Both the position numbers and the translations under genes were made by a program. Shown piece after piece: positions 34,943 through 42,922 of a stretch of DNA of 64,000 nucleotides (its first letter is position 1; the number at the start of each line of letters is the position of its first letter). This DNA is from Lysobacteraceae bacterium. Its GTDB lineage: Bacteria > Pseudomonadota > Gammaproteobacteria > Xanthomonadales > Rhodanobacteraceae. The notes below the pieces were generated by a model. It made no database searches. It was not told the origin of the DNA and worked only from the letters and a program-made list of their open reading frames with translations. The DNA lies in the NCBI GenBank assembly GCA_004143945.1, contig SEHB01000009.1:1-64000 (forward strand), read 5' to 3'.

Positions 34943-35614
34943 GTGACGACGCGGCGCTACCTCGCACTCGGCGATTCCTACACGATCGGCGAAGGCGTCG
35001 AGGCCGCGGAGCGCTGGCCTGCACAGCTCGTGCGCCGCCTGCGTGCGCTCGGGATCGGGATCGAGGAGCCCGCGGTGGTCGCGCGCACGGGTTGGACCAC
35101 CGACGAACTCGCCGCGGCGATCGAAACGGCGACACCCGAACCTCCGCATGCGCTCGTGAGCCTGCTGATCGGCGTCAACAACCAGTACCGCGGACGCGCG
35201 CTCGAGGAGTACGCGGAGCAGTTCGACCAGCTGCTCGCGATCGCGATCGCGCAGGCCGGCGAAGACGCGCGGCGCGTGGTCGTGGTCTCGATCCCGGACT
35301 GGGGCGTGACCGGCTTCGCGCGTGCGGAAGGCCGTGACGCGCGCGCGATCGCCGACGCGATCGATGCGTTCAATGCGCGCGCACGCGCCGCCTCGCTCGC
35401 CGCGGGGGCCGCGTTCGTCGACATCACGGGGGTCTCGCGCGAGGCCGGCGATTCGCCCGCGATGCTCGTGACCGACCGGCTGCACCCGTCCGCGGCGCAG
35501 TACGCGCTCTGGGTCGAGGAAATCCTGCCCGCCGCGAGGCGCGCGCTCGCGACGACGGGCTCTCGCGGGAGGGACTTCAGTCCCGAGCTGTCCGCGCCAA
35601 AGCCTCGGGACTGA
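34943..35614 (+). CDS. SGNH/GDSL-family hydrolase with a repeat-derived C-terminus
   Basis: 223 residues from a GTG at 34943 (VTTRRYLALGDSYTIGEG). The block I nucleophile is GDSYTIGEG, block III is LLIGVNNQYRG and block V is TDRLHPSAAQY, so the Ser-Asp-His set is complete. It is an esterase or lipase-like enzyme with no signal peptide, probably cytoplasmic; the substrate is unknown. The last 18 or so residues (GSRGRDFSPELSAPKPRD) and the stop are encoded by an interspersed hairpin repeat at 35567-35621. It lies 7 bp after the aminotransferase gene. Confidence 0.88.
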   Translation: MTTRRYLALGDSYTIGEGVEAAERWPAQLVRRLRALGIGIEEPAVVARTGWTTDELAAAIETATPEPPHALVSLLIGVNNQYRGRALEEYAEQFDQLLAIAIAQAGEDARRVVVVSIPDWGVTGFARAEGRDARAIADAIDAFNARARAASLAAGAAFVDITGVSREAGDSPAMLVTDRLHPSAAQYALWVEEILPAARRALATTGSRGRDFSPELSAPKPRD

Positions 35615-35621
35615 GTCCCTC
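35567..35621. repeat. Inverted pair of the TGAA-hairpin repeat overlapping a gene end
   Basis: GGAGGGACTTCAGTCCCGAG faces CTCGGGACTGAGTCCCTCC across 15 bp, giving about 20-bp arms, with one base missing in the right copy. Each arm is itself a GGGAC/GTCCC hairpin. The left arm and the spacer lie inside the SGNH hydrolase gene and supply its last codons. Same family as 17936-18200, 40599-40628 and 51005-51050. Confidence 0.9.
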
Positions 35622-35907
35622 CTGTCAGTCCCCGCAGACCTCGTGCGCGCACCCGCTGCGGCAATGCACCGACGATACGCGTCGCTGGATCCGCCCGGAG
35701 CACGTGGTGGAACGCCCGACGCGCCGGATTTCCGCCGCCCGGTTGGCACCCCGATGCGGACCCGTGTCACACAAATATCGCGTCGCGGGGCATTTCTTAA
35801 CGGGAGCCAAACAATTCCCGGCGGGGCGTTTGCTAGTTTCGCCGCTCCACGGGGGTGGGCGGCTCAGCCGGTGCGCACCCTTTCGACCAGGAACGGGACG
35901 ACACCGA

Positions 35908-36522
35908 ATGCCATTCCATCGAATGACGGCTTTGCTCGTGCTCGCTTTCGCCGCGATGCCCGCTGCCCCCGCGCTCGCCGCACCCTCATTGCCCGGCGAC
36001 TTTTCGAACTGGACGCTCGACGCGTCCGATACCGTGTCCACCTCGCCGATCCTCTCGGCCTCGGTGCCTGCCGTCGACGCGCCCGCCGCGCTGCCGGTCG
36101 CCGGCGACGAACCGGTTGCGGTCGCCAAGCCCGCCTCGCGCCTGCGCCGGATGCTCGCCGACCTCTCGATGAGCCTGCGCCACATCCGCTACAAGAGCGG
36201 CGGCCGCGATCCCGCGACCGGCTTCGACTGCAGCGGCTTCGTGCGCTACGTGTTCCGCCACGGCGCCGGCACCGAGCTGCCGTCGGACTCCGCGAGCCAG
36301 TACCGCACCGGCAAGCTCGTCACGCGCAAGGACATGCAGACCGGCGACCTCGTGTTCTTCCGCATCAAGGGCACGCGGGTCTCGCACGTCGGCATCTACA
36401 TCGGCAATGGCCGCTTCATCCATGCGCCTTCGAAGGGCAAGGCGGTCAGCATCAGCCGACTCGACGAGTCCTACTGGTCGAAGCGCTTCGCCGGCGCGAA
36501 GCGTCCCGAAGTCCTCGCCTGA
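35908..36522 (+). CDS. Secreted NlpC/P60 cysteine endopeptidase
   Basis: 204 residues. A signal peptide (TALLVLAFAAMPAAPALAA) precedes an unstructured region and the NlpC/P60 domain: GFDCSGFVRYVFRH with the catalytic Cys, VSHVGIYIGNGRFIHA with the catalytic His, and the following SK as third-residue context. Such enzymes cleave peptide stems of peptidoglycan (DL-endopeptidase). The start at 35908 is the first Met of MPFHRMTALL; 35923 is an alternative. Upstream lie about 290 bp without a gene, the last 140 of which are relatively AT-rich and may hold the promoter. Confidence 0.9.
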   Translation: MPFHRMTALLVLAFAAMPAAPALAAPSLPGDFSNWTLDASDTVSTSPILSASVPAVDAPAALPVAGDEPVAVAKPASRLRRMLADLSMSLRHIRYKSGGRDPATGFDCSGFVRYVFRHGAGTELPSDSASQYRTGKLVTRKDMQTGDLVFFRIKGTRVSHVGIYIGNGRFIHAPSKGKAVSISRLDESYWSKRFAGAKRPEVLA

Positions 36523-36592
36523 GGCGATCGCGCGGCTTGCGATCCGCCGGAACGGACGCAGATCCGGACATTCCCTTGCAAGGAATGCCCGC

Positions 36593-37540
36593 ATGACCGC
36601 CCGCACGCTCGGACACTCCGGCCTCACGGTCCAGCCGCTCGCGCTCGGCGGCAACGTGTTCGGCTGGACCCTCGATGAAGCCGCCTCGTTCCGCGTGCTC
36701 GACGCGTTCGTCGATGCCGGACTCGACCTCATCGACACCGCAGACGTCTACCCGGCCTGGGTGCCCGGCAACGAGGGCGGCGAATCCGAAGCGATCATCG
36801 GCCGCTGGCTCGCTCAGGGCGGACGGCGCGACAAGGTCTTGATCGCGACCAAGGTCGCGAAGTGGGATCGGCGCAAGGGTCTGTCACCCGCGAACATCGA
36901 AGCCGCTGCCGACGATTCGCTGCGCCGACTCGGCGTCGACGTGATCGACCTCTACTTCGCGCACGAAGACGACGCCTCGGTCGCGCTCGAGGACACGCTC
37001 GGCGCGTTCGCCCGCCTGATCGAGCGCGGCAAGGTGCGTGCGATCGGCGCCTCGAACTACGACGCGAGTCGCCTCGCCGAAGCACTCGACACGAGCGCGC
37101 GGCACGGCCTGCCCCGCTACGAGGTCCTGCAGCCCGAGTACAACCTCGTCGCGCGCAAGGACTACGAAACCCGGCTCGCGCCGATCGTGGCCGGACACGG
37201 ACTCGGCGTCGTGCCGTATTACGCGCTCGCGAGCGGATTCCTGACCGGCAAGTACCGCAGCGAAGCCGACCTCGGCAAGAGCAAGGCGCGCGCTGGCGCG
37301 GCCGCGCGCTACCTCAACGGCCACGGCCTGCGCGTGCTCGCGACGCTCGACGACGTGGCGAAGCGCCACGATGCGACACCGGCGCAGGTCGCGCTCGCGT
37401 GGCTGATCGCGCGCCCCGGCATCACCGCGCCGATCGCGAGCGCGACCAGCGTCGCGCAGGTGCAGGAACTCGCGGGCGCGGTGCGGCTGAAGCTGTCGCG
37501 CGACGATCTCGACGCGCTCGAGCTCGCGAGCAACGCCTGA
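36593..37540 (+). CDS. Aldo/keto reductase
   Basis: 315 residues of the AKR superfamily, subgroup of general NADPH oxidoreductases. The TIM-barrel tetrad is in place: Asp and Tyr in DTADVYPAW, Lys in IATKVAKWD, His in LYFAHEDD. The cofactor region is LAPIVAGHGLGVVPYYALASGFLTGKYR, and APIASATSVAQVQEL lies near the end. It reduces aldehydes or ketones, substrate unknown. ATG 36593 has AAGGA eight bases upstream, so the longer frame is rejected. Cytoplasmic; an independent unit after the NlpC/P60 gene. Confidence 0.92.
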   Translation: MTARTLGHSGLTVQPLALGGNVFGWTLDEAASFRVLDAFVDAGLDLIDTADVYPAWVPGNEGGESEAIIGRWLAQGGRRDKVLIATKVAKWDRRKGLSPANIEAAADDSLRRLGVDVIDLYFAHEDDASVALEDTLGAFARLIERGKVRAIGASNYDASRLAEALDTSARHGLPRYEVLQPEYNLVARKDYETRLAPIVAGHGLGVVPYYALASGFLTGKYRSEADLGKSKARAGAAARYLNGHGLRVLATLDDVAKRHDATPAQVALAWLIARPGITAPIASATSVAQVQELAGAVRLKLSRDDLDALELASNA

Positions 37541-37627
37541 GAGGGGCCGCGCGAGCGCGACGAAACCCGCCGCGCGCGCTGAGCGCTTCACGCCGGAGCA
37601 TATGCCCGCATCGCCGCGGGCGAACGC

Positions 37628-38401
37628 TCAGGCGCTCTCCGCCAGCACGCTCGCAGACAGCGTCGCCGGCGCGAGCGCGCGGCCGATGAACCGGTAGCTC
37701 GGCACGCGCGCGAGCGGCAGCCACGGCAGCGGCGACGACGCCTCGACGACATGGTGCAGCGGCAGGCACCGACGCAGCGCCGGCAGGTGCGCGGGGTCGA
37801 GGCGCACGCCGTCGTGCGCGAACCAGCGTGGCCAGAACCAGCGCATGAGCGCGTGATGCTGCACGCGGCCGCGATCGGCCTGCGCAGGCGAGACGTGGAA
37901 GTCGACCACGGCGAGTACGCCACCGGGCCGCAGCATCGCGACTGCATTGTCGATCGCGGCGCGCCAGTCGGGAATCATCGTCAGCGCATAGGACAGGATC
38001 ACGACGTCCGCAGGCACGGCCGGTTGCCAGCGCGTCGCGTCCGCTTCGATCACGTGCATCTGCGGGATCCGCCGCGCGCGCTCGCGCGCGCGGGCGAGCA
38101 GCGGCGCGCAAAGGTCGACGACCTCGTACGACGCGATGCGCGCGAGGCGTTCGCCGAAGAACTCCGCATTGCGCCCGGTGCCACCGCCGAGTTCGATGAT
38201 GCGCGCCTCGGCCGGCAACTCGATCGAGGCGACGAGCTCGGCACGGCCGGCCAGCAGGCGTTCGCGGAACGCGTCGTAATGCGCCGATTGCGCCGAGTAG
38301 AAGCGCGTCAGCGCCTCGGCATGCGAGCCCGCGCGCGGCATCCCGCGCAACAGGCGCGCGAGTACCGCCGCATCGCCGCGCAGCGCATCAAGCCGGGACA
38401 T
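37628..38401 (-). CDS. btaB: BtaB-like methyltransferase of betaine-lipid (DGTS) synthesis
   Basis: 257 residues, class I SAM methyltransferase: motif I RIIELGGGTGRNAEFFG, post-I VVDLCAPLLARARERA, and a motif near ADVVILSYALTMIPDWRAAIDNAVAMLRPGGVLAVVDFH. The stretch LSYALTMIPDWRAAI strongly resembles BtaB, which adds three methyl groups to diacylglyceryl-homoserine. The assignment is anchored by the gene just upstream (btaA), whose stop overlaps this start by 14 bp. Phosphorus-free DGTS replaces phospholipids in bacteria under phosphate limitation. Inner-membrane-associated substrate, soluble enzyme. Confidence 0.85.
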   Translation of the reverse strand: MSRLDALRGDAAVLARLLRGMPRAGSHAEALTRFYSAQSAHYDAFRERLLAGRAELVASIELPAEARIIELGGGTGRNAEFFGERLARIASYEVVDLCAPLLARARERARRIPQMHVIEADATRWQPAVPADVVILSYALTMIPDWRAAIDNAVAMLRPGGVLAVVDFHVSPAQADRGRVQHHALMRWFWPRWFAHDGVRLDPAHLPALRRCLPLHHVVEASSPLPWLPLARVPSYRFIGRALAPATLSASVLAESA

Positions 38402-39590
38402 CGGCGATCACGAAGCCGGGATAGGTGTGCACGCGATCGTGCGGCTGCAGCGCGATCGCTTCGCCGTCCATGAAGCGGAACGCATCACGCAGGCGCTCCC
38501 GCGCGGGCCCGATGCGCACCTGCTCGAGGTAGGCCGGCCGCGCCTGCGCGCTGCGCAGCAGGATGCGCGCGCCCGGCGCCGCGCGCGCACGGATCGCCTC
38601 CCATTCCTCGACGAGCGCATCGGGGTGGCACGAACTCATCCAGTCCATGTGGTCGAGCAGCACGAAGCGCGAGATCTGCGCGTCGTGCGCCTGCAGGAAG
38701 CGCGTGACCGTGGTCGTGCGGGTTTCGATGCGGTCCGCGAGGCCGTGCTTGAGGCGTTCGAAATTGGCGGGCTTCAGGTATTCCGGGCAGCAATCGCGGC
38801 GGTAGCGGCCGGCGAGGTAGACGTGCCAGAAGTAGTTGTCCGACAACGGCAGCTGCCGACACACGTACTGGATCGCAGCGCGGATGTAGCCCGCCGCGCC
38901 GCCCGCATGCTGTGCCTCGACCAGCCGTCGCTGCGCGGTCGGCACGCCGAGCAGGCTCATCACCGATTGCCGCGCGATCAGCCAGTTCACCGGCCCGCTC
39001 CACAACGCGGGCGCGACGCGCCGGTCGTAGATCGCGCGCTGGCGCACCAGGTCGCGCGCGCCGAGCAGGTCCTCGACCGCGTCGCGCAGGCGCGGCCGCG
39101 CCGCGAAGTATGCGCGGACGCCGCGCGCGACGAGCCCGGACAGGCCGCGGAAATAGAAGCCGGTGTCCTTGCACGTGAACCAGTGCGTGCGTTCGTCCCA
39201 CCACGTGCGCGCGACGTCGGGAAGGTCCGCGCGCAGCACGTCGTGGTAGGCCTGCAGGAAGCGCGGATGGTGGCCCTCGCCGAACAGCGCGAAGAAGTCG
39301 TCGAAAGCGAGGCGGCGCACGCCCGCGAGCTTGAGCTGCAGCAGCGCGTTCTGGCGTGGATTCGCATCGACCGCGAAGATCCGGCGCGGCGCGTCGAGTG
39401 CGTAGTCGAGCGCATTGCAGCCCGCGCTGGTGATCGCGAGCACGCTGTCGTCGGCGCCCAGCGCGAGCGCGCGGCGATCCACCGCGGGATCTTCCCAGCA
39501 CGTGTTGTAGACGAGGCTGCGCGAGGTGATCGCGTCGAAGATCCGCTGGTCGAGCTTTTCGCGCAGGGTCGGATGGGCCATGGCCGGCAA
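38388..39590 (-). CDS. btaA: BtaA: S-adenosylmethionine:diacylglycerol 3-amino-3-carboxypropyl transferase
   Basis: About 400 residues of the DUF3419 family. Family features are LVYNTCWEDPAVDRRALALG, VLAITSAGCNALDYAL, the acidic SAM-binding IFAVDANPRQNALLQLKLA and the late FVLLDHMDWMSSCHPDAL. BtaA moves the aminocarboxypropyl group of SAM to diacylglycerol, the first step to betaine lipid DGTS. The first Met lies at 39590, another at 39581; neither has a strong ribosome site. Divergent from the plcP-type gene, 166 bp away, with candidate PhoB half-sites between. Membership is well supported by the btaB overlap. Confidence 0.9.
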   Translation of the reverse strand: MPAMAHPTLREKLDQRIFDAITSRSLVYNTCWEDPAVDRRALALGADDSVLAITSAGCNALDYALDAPRRIFAVDANPRQNALLQLKLAGVRRLAFDDFFALFGEGHHPRFLQAYHDVLRADLPDVARTWWDERTHWFTCKDTGFYFRGLSGLVARGVRAYFAARPRLRDAVEDLLGARDLVRQRAIYDRRVAPALWSGPVNWLIARQSVMSLLGVPTAQRRLVEAQHAGGAAGYIRAAIQYVCRQLPLSDNYFWHVYLAGRYRRDCCPEYLKPANFERLKHGLADRIETRTTTVTRFLQAHDAQISRFVLLDHMDWMSSCHPDALVEEWEAIRARAAPGARILLRSAQARPAYLEQVRIGPARERLRDAFRFMDGEAIALQPHDRVHTYPGFVIADVPA

Positions 39591-39627
39591 TGCCGCAGGT
39601 GCGATGCGCGCACGCTAGCCAGCCGAT

Positions 39628-39658
39628 GTGACAGCCGCGTGGCCGCGCACGCTGTCAC
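39628..39658. promoter_or_regulatory. Candidate Pho box region between btaA and plcP
   Basis: GTGACAG (39628-39634) and CTGTCAC (39652-39658) are inverted copies of a PhoB half-site (consensus CTGTCAT). On the minus strand CGGCCAC-GCGG-CTGTCAC gives two half-sites with the required 4-bp gap, matching 5/7 and 7/7 of CTGTCAC. It lies 38-55 bp upstream of btaA, a suitable position. The plus-strand copy for plcP lacks a good second half. Confidence 0.35.
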
Positions 39659-39755
39659 CGCCGCGAAACCGCATCGACACCGGCCGGCAACCGCATGGAA
39701 ATGCCCGCGTGACGCGAGCAGGCGAGCATGCGCCGGACCGGAAAGGGGACCCGCG

Positions 39756-40550
39756 ATGAACCGCACATCGTATCGCAGCGTATTCGTTTCCGACGTGCAC
39801 CTCGGCCTCGCCGACTGCCAGGCGGGCTTCCTGCTCGACTTCCTGCGCTCGATGCGCTGCGAACGCCTGTACCTGGTCGGCGACATCATCGACCTCGAGA
39901 ACATGGCGCGCCGGCCGTACTGGCATTCGAGCCATGGCGCGGTCGTCGCCGAGGTGATCGCGATCGCCGCGCTTGGAACGCGCGTGACCTACATCCCGGG
40001 CAACCATGATGCAGCGCTGCGCCAGCTCGCCGGACAGCGCATCGCGGGCATCGACTTCGCGCTCCACGCGAACCACGTCGCCGCCGACGGCCGGCGCTAC
40101 CTCGTCTCGCACGGCGACGAGTTCGACGCGCACGGCTCCACGCCAGCCTGGCTGCTGCGGCTTGGCGACGTGCTTCAGGGCGTCGTGTGCGCGCTCAATC
40201 GCCGCTGCAACCGCGTGCTGCGCTTCTGCGGCTGCGACTACCGGCCGCTGTCGGTCGGCATCAAGGCGCGCATCGGCGCGGCGCGGCGCTTCATCCACGA
40301 CTTCGAGCGGCGCGTGGCCGAGCACGCGCGCCGCGAGGGCTACGACGGACACATCTGCGGCCACATCCATTTCGCCGCGATGCGCGAACATGCAGGCGCG
40401 CTCTACCTCAACGACGGCGACTGGGTCGAACACTGCACGGCACTGGTCGAGCATGCCGACGGCACGTTCGAGCTGCTGCACTGGACTGGCCGGGGCGTGA
40501 GCCTCGCGCAAAGCGCCGCGCAGCCGATCGCATTGCCGGCGGCCGCGTGA
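39756..40550 (+). CDS. plcP: PlcP-type metallophosphoesterase (phospholipase C for lipid remodelling; LpxH-like)
   Basis: 264 residues of the calcineurin-like family. Metal-binding motifs are FVSDVHLG, VGDIIDLENM, PGNHDAALRQ, VSHGDEFD and ICGHIHFAAM, all intact, followed by LYLNDGDWVEHCTALVEH. The LpxH-related PlcP of Sinorhizobium, which releases diacylglycerol from phospholipids under phosphate starvation, carries the same GHIH and GDWVESCTA pattern. Automated pipelines would call it UDP-2,3-diacylglucosamine diphosphatase. Its divergent placement next to btaAB, which need diacylglycerol as substrate, supports PlcP. AAGGGG lies upstream of the ATG. Confidence 0.8.
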   Translation: MNRTSYRSVFVSDVHLGLADCQAGFLLDFLRSMRCERLYLVGDIIDLENMARRPYWHSSHGAVVAEVIAIAALGTRVTYIPGNHDAALRQLAGQRIAGIDFALHANHVAADGRRYLVSHGDEFDAHGSTPAWLLRLGDVLQGVVCALNRRCNRVLRFCGCDYRPLSVGIKARIGAARRFIHDFERRVAEHARREGYDGHICGHIHFAAMREHAGALYLNDGDWVEHCTALVEHADGTFELLHWTGRGVSLAQSAAQPIALPAAA

Positions 40551-40598
40551 TCGATGCGCGGTGCTCGCGTGCATTGCGGCGATCGGAGCGCACGGCCC

Positions 40599-40628
40599 GG
40601 GGCTGAAGCCCCTCCCACGAGAGCGGGC
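40599..40628. repeat. Single TGAA-hairpin repeat after plcP
   Basis: CGGGGCTGAAGCCCCTCCCAC forms a GGGGC/GCCCC stem with a TGAA loop between plcP and the convergent OmpA-family gene. GCGGCGATCGGA just upstream resembles the flank seen in the 60-bp tandem array. Confidence 0.85.
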
Positions 40629-40672
40629 CCGCGCGTCCTGCTACGTCCCGCCCTGCACGTTCGCCAAGGCCA

Positions 40673-42718
40673 TCAGCCGTGCGGCGGCAGCTCGTAGACG
40701 TACACCGAGATCGTGCCGGTCGCGGTGCCGCCGCGACCGTCGGAGACGGTGTACTCGAACCAGTCCTGCCCGAACCAGCCGTGCACCGATTCATAGTGCA
40801 CGCTGCCGTCGGGATTGAGCGTGACGGTATTGGTCGGCAGGGGACCCGTGTGGTTGACCGAGACCACGGTCAGCACGTCGCCGTCGGGATCGGAAGTGGC
40901 CTGCAGCACGGGGATGTCGATCGAGCTGCCCTTGAGCACGCGCACCGACAACGGTCCCGCGGCCGGAGGCTGGTTCGGCGCGCTCACGCTGACGTGCACA
41001 GTCGCGCTCGCCTCGCCGCCGCGACCATCGCTGATGGTGTAGCTGAAGCTGTCCTCGCCGAGGTAGCCGGCCGCGGGCGTGTAGCTGACGCCACCCGCGG
41101 TCGCGACCGCGCTGCCATGCGCGGCACCGGACACCGCGATGACGAGGAGCGGATCGCCGTCCGGATCGCTGTCGTTCGCGAGCACCGCGACCGGATTGTC
41201 CTGCGAGTCCGGCGCGACCGCGATCGTGTCGTCCTGCGCGACCGGCGGCTGGTTCACGTATTCCTTCGGCCCGAGCGTGGTCGTGCTCGACGTCTCCTCG
41301 AATCGGTACACGTCGACCGTGCGCTTGTGCTCGGCCGGGTTGCGCAATGCGCGCTCGATCCATGCCGGGGGCGCGGCGACGGGTTCACGCACCCACTCGA
41401 CCTGCGATTCCGGCGGCAGTGGCGGCGGCGCGACCGTGCGTTCCTCGATCGTCAGGAAGTCGACGTCGACGCGGCGGTTCTTCTGCCGGTTCGCGGGCGT
41501 GTCGTTCGGGAACGCGGGATTGAGCTCGCCCTCGCCGCGCGCGTCGATCTGGTCGGCGGGCACGCCGCGCGAGACGAGATAGCGCTTCGCGCTTTCGGCG
41601 CGGCGTTCGGACAGTTTCTGGTTGTACGCGACGCTGCCGACCGCGTCGGCATGGCCGACTACCGAGATGCGGCTGACGCGCTCGACGCCGTTGAGCCTGG
41701 CGACGAGTTCGTCGAGCGCGGCGATCGCGTCGGGACGCAGTTCGTCGTGGTCGAAGTCGAAGAATGCGTCGCCGTCGAGGCGCACCTCGTTGCGGATCAC
41801 CTGCGGCGCCGCAGGCGGCGCCGGATCGGCGACGCTGCGCTCGACCTCGACCATCCGGTAGGGCTCGCGTGCGCGATGGTTCTCGCCGATGTCGTAGCGC
41901 AGCAGCAGCCACGCGCGCGTGTCGTTGCGGTCGATCTCGAAATCGCCGTTCTTGCGCAAGCCCTCGCCGAGCAGCGACAGGCTGAAGCCGGTGTTCGCGA
42001 AGTACTTGTCGAGCCCGAGCGAGACCGTCCACTGGTCCGAGTCGTGGTCCCCGCGTTCGTAGTCGAGGCCGCCGCGGAGGCGCAGCAGCGGCGCATCGAA
42101 GTAGCGACCGAAGCGCACGCCAATGCCGTTGTCGTACGGATGCTCGAACAGTTTGGTCAGCGTCTCGATCGTCTGCGTCTGCGTGTAGTCGCCGTTCGCG
42201 TCGCTGCCCGAGATCTGCGTGATGTCGGTCACCAGCGTGCTGCCCGCGAAACGCGAACCCGAGGTCGCATGCATGAGGTAACCGTCGATCGAGAAGTCGC
42301 GCTTCTCCCAACCGAGGCCGAGCGAGACCTTGCGGTCCTTCCACGCGTTCTGGTCGAACGCGCCGAACGCCTTGAGCACGCTCACGGAATCGGGGGCGTC
42401 GATGGCCTCGCGCGCGTCGCCGCGCAACCAGTGGTAGCCCAGCTGCACGCCGCCGGCGCCGCCATGGCCGAGCCAGAGCTGGCCGAGCCAGGCGCGCTCG
42501 TCGGTCTTGCCGAAGATCGCGAGCACCTCGCCGAGCACTTCGCCGTCGTCATCGATGCCGAGCGACACGCGCGCATTCGATCCGACGTAGGTGATCGGCA
42601 CGCTCGCATCGGAGCCGGGTCGCGGTGCGTCCGGCGTGGCGGGCGGCGCGACCTGCGCGCAGAGCGTGGACGACAATGCGAATCCGATCGCGACCGGCAA
42701 CAGCTTGCGACGAGCCAT
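40673..42718 (-). CDS. Outer-membrane beta-barrel protein with OmpA domain and two Ig-like repeats
   Basis: 681 residues. A signal peptide (LLPVAIGFALSSTLCAQ) precedes a barrel-like N-terminal half with alternating strands (VSLGLGWEKRDFSIDGYL; LSLLGEGL). An OmpA peptidoglycan-binding domain lies at about 300-440 (FFDFDHDELRPDAIAAL ... RRAESAKRYLVSRGV ... RRVDVDFLTI). After it come two Big/cadherin-like modules (QPPVAQDDTIAVAPDSQDNPVAV; AGPLSVRVLKGSSIDIPVL), each ending in a YTVSDGRGG or YTISDGRGG strand. GGGAGG precedes the ATG. A peptidoglycan-anchored barrel; the trailing Ig modules, normally extracellular, must be periplasmic if OmpA topology holds. Confidence 0.85.
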   Translation of the reverse strand: MARRKLLPVAIGFALSSTLCAQVAPPATPDAPRPGSDASVPITYVGSNARVSLGIDDDGEVLGEVLAIFGKTDERAWLGQLWLGHGGAGGVQLGYHWLRGDAREAIDAPDSVSVLKAFGAFDQNAWKDRKVSLGLGWEKRDFSIDGYLMHATSGSRFAGSTLVTDITQISGSDANGDYTQTQTIETLTKLFEHPYDNGIGVRFGRYFDAPLLRLRGGLDYERGDHDSDQWTVSLGLDKYFANTGFSLSLLGEGLRKNGDFEIDRNDTRAWLLLRYDIGENHRAREPYRMVEVERSVADPAPPAAPQVIRNEVRLDGDAFFDFDHDELRPDAIAALDELVARLNGVERVSRISVVGHADAVGSVAYNQKLSERRAESAKRYLVSRGVPADQIDARGEGELNPAFPNDTPANRQKNRRVDVDFLTIEERTVAPPPLPPESQVEWVREPVAAPPAWIERALRNPAEHKRTVDVYRFEETSSTTTLGPKEYVNQPPVAQDDTIAVAPDSQDNPVAVLANDSDPDGDPLLVIAVSGAAHGSAVATAGGVSYTPAAGYLGEDSFSYTISDGRGGEASATVHVSVSAPNQPPAAGPLSVRVLKGSSIDIPVLQATSDPDGDVLTVVSVNHTGPLPTNTVTLNPDGSVHYESVHGWFGQDWFEYTVSDGRGGTATGTISVYVYELPPHG

Positions 42719-42922
42719 GACACCCTCCCGAGTCGATGCAGCAGTCCTTGCAGGCTCGAGCCGTCCGCGTCGCGGCGGTTCGAACCCGGCACCACCATGC
42801 CCTTGTGGAAAACGCGTCACCGCGCGATCCGGCGCGCAGTATCGCCGATATCACCGGCACCACCAAACGCCGGCCGCGGCCGACCGGCGTATCATGGCGG
42901 GCCCGTTTTCCCGGAAAATCCC

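Noticed and set aside
35760-35907. c-di-GMP or c-di-AMP riboswitch before NlpC/P60
   Set aside because: Remembered consensus blocks (GEMM, ydaO) are not found in the sequence.
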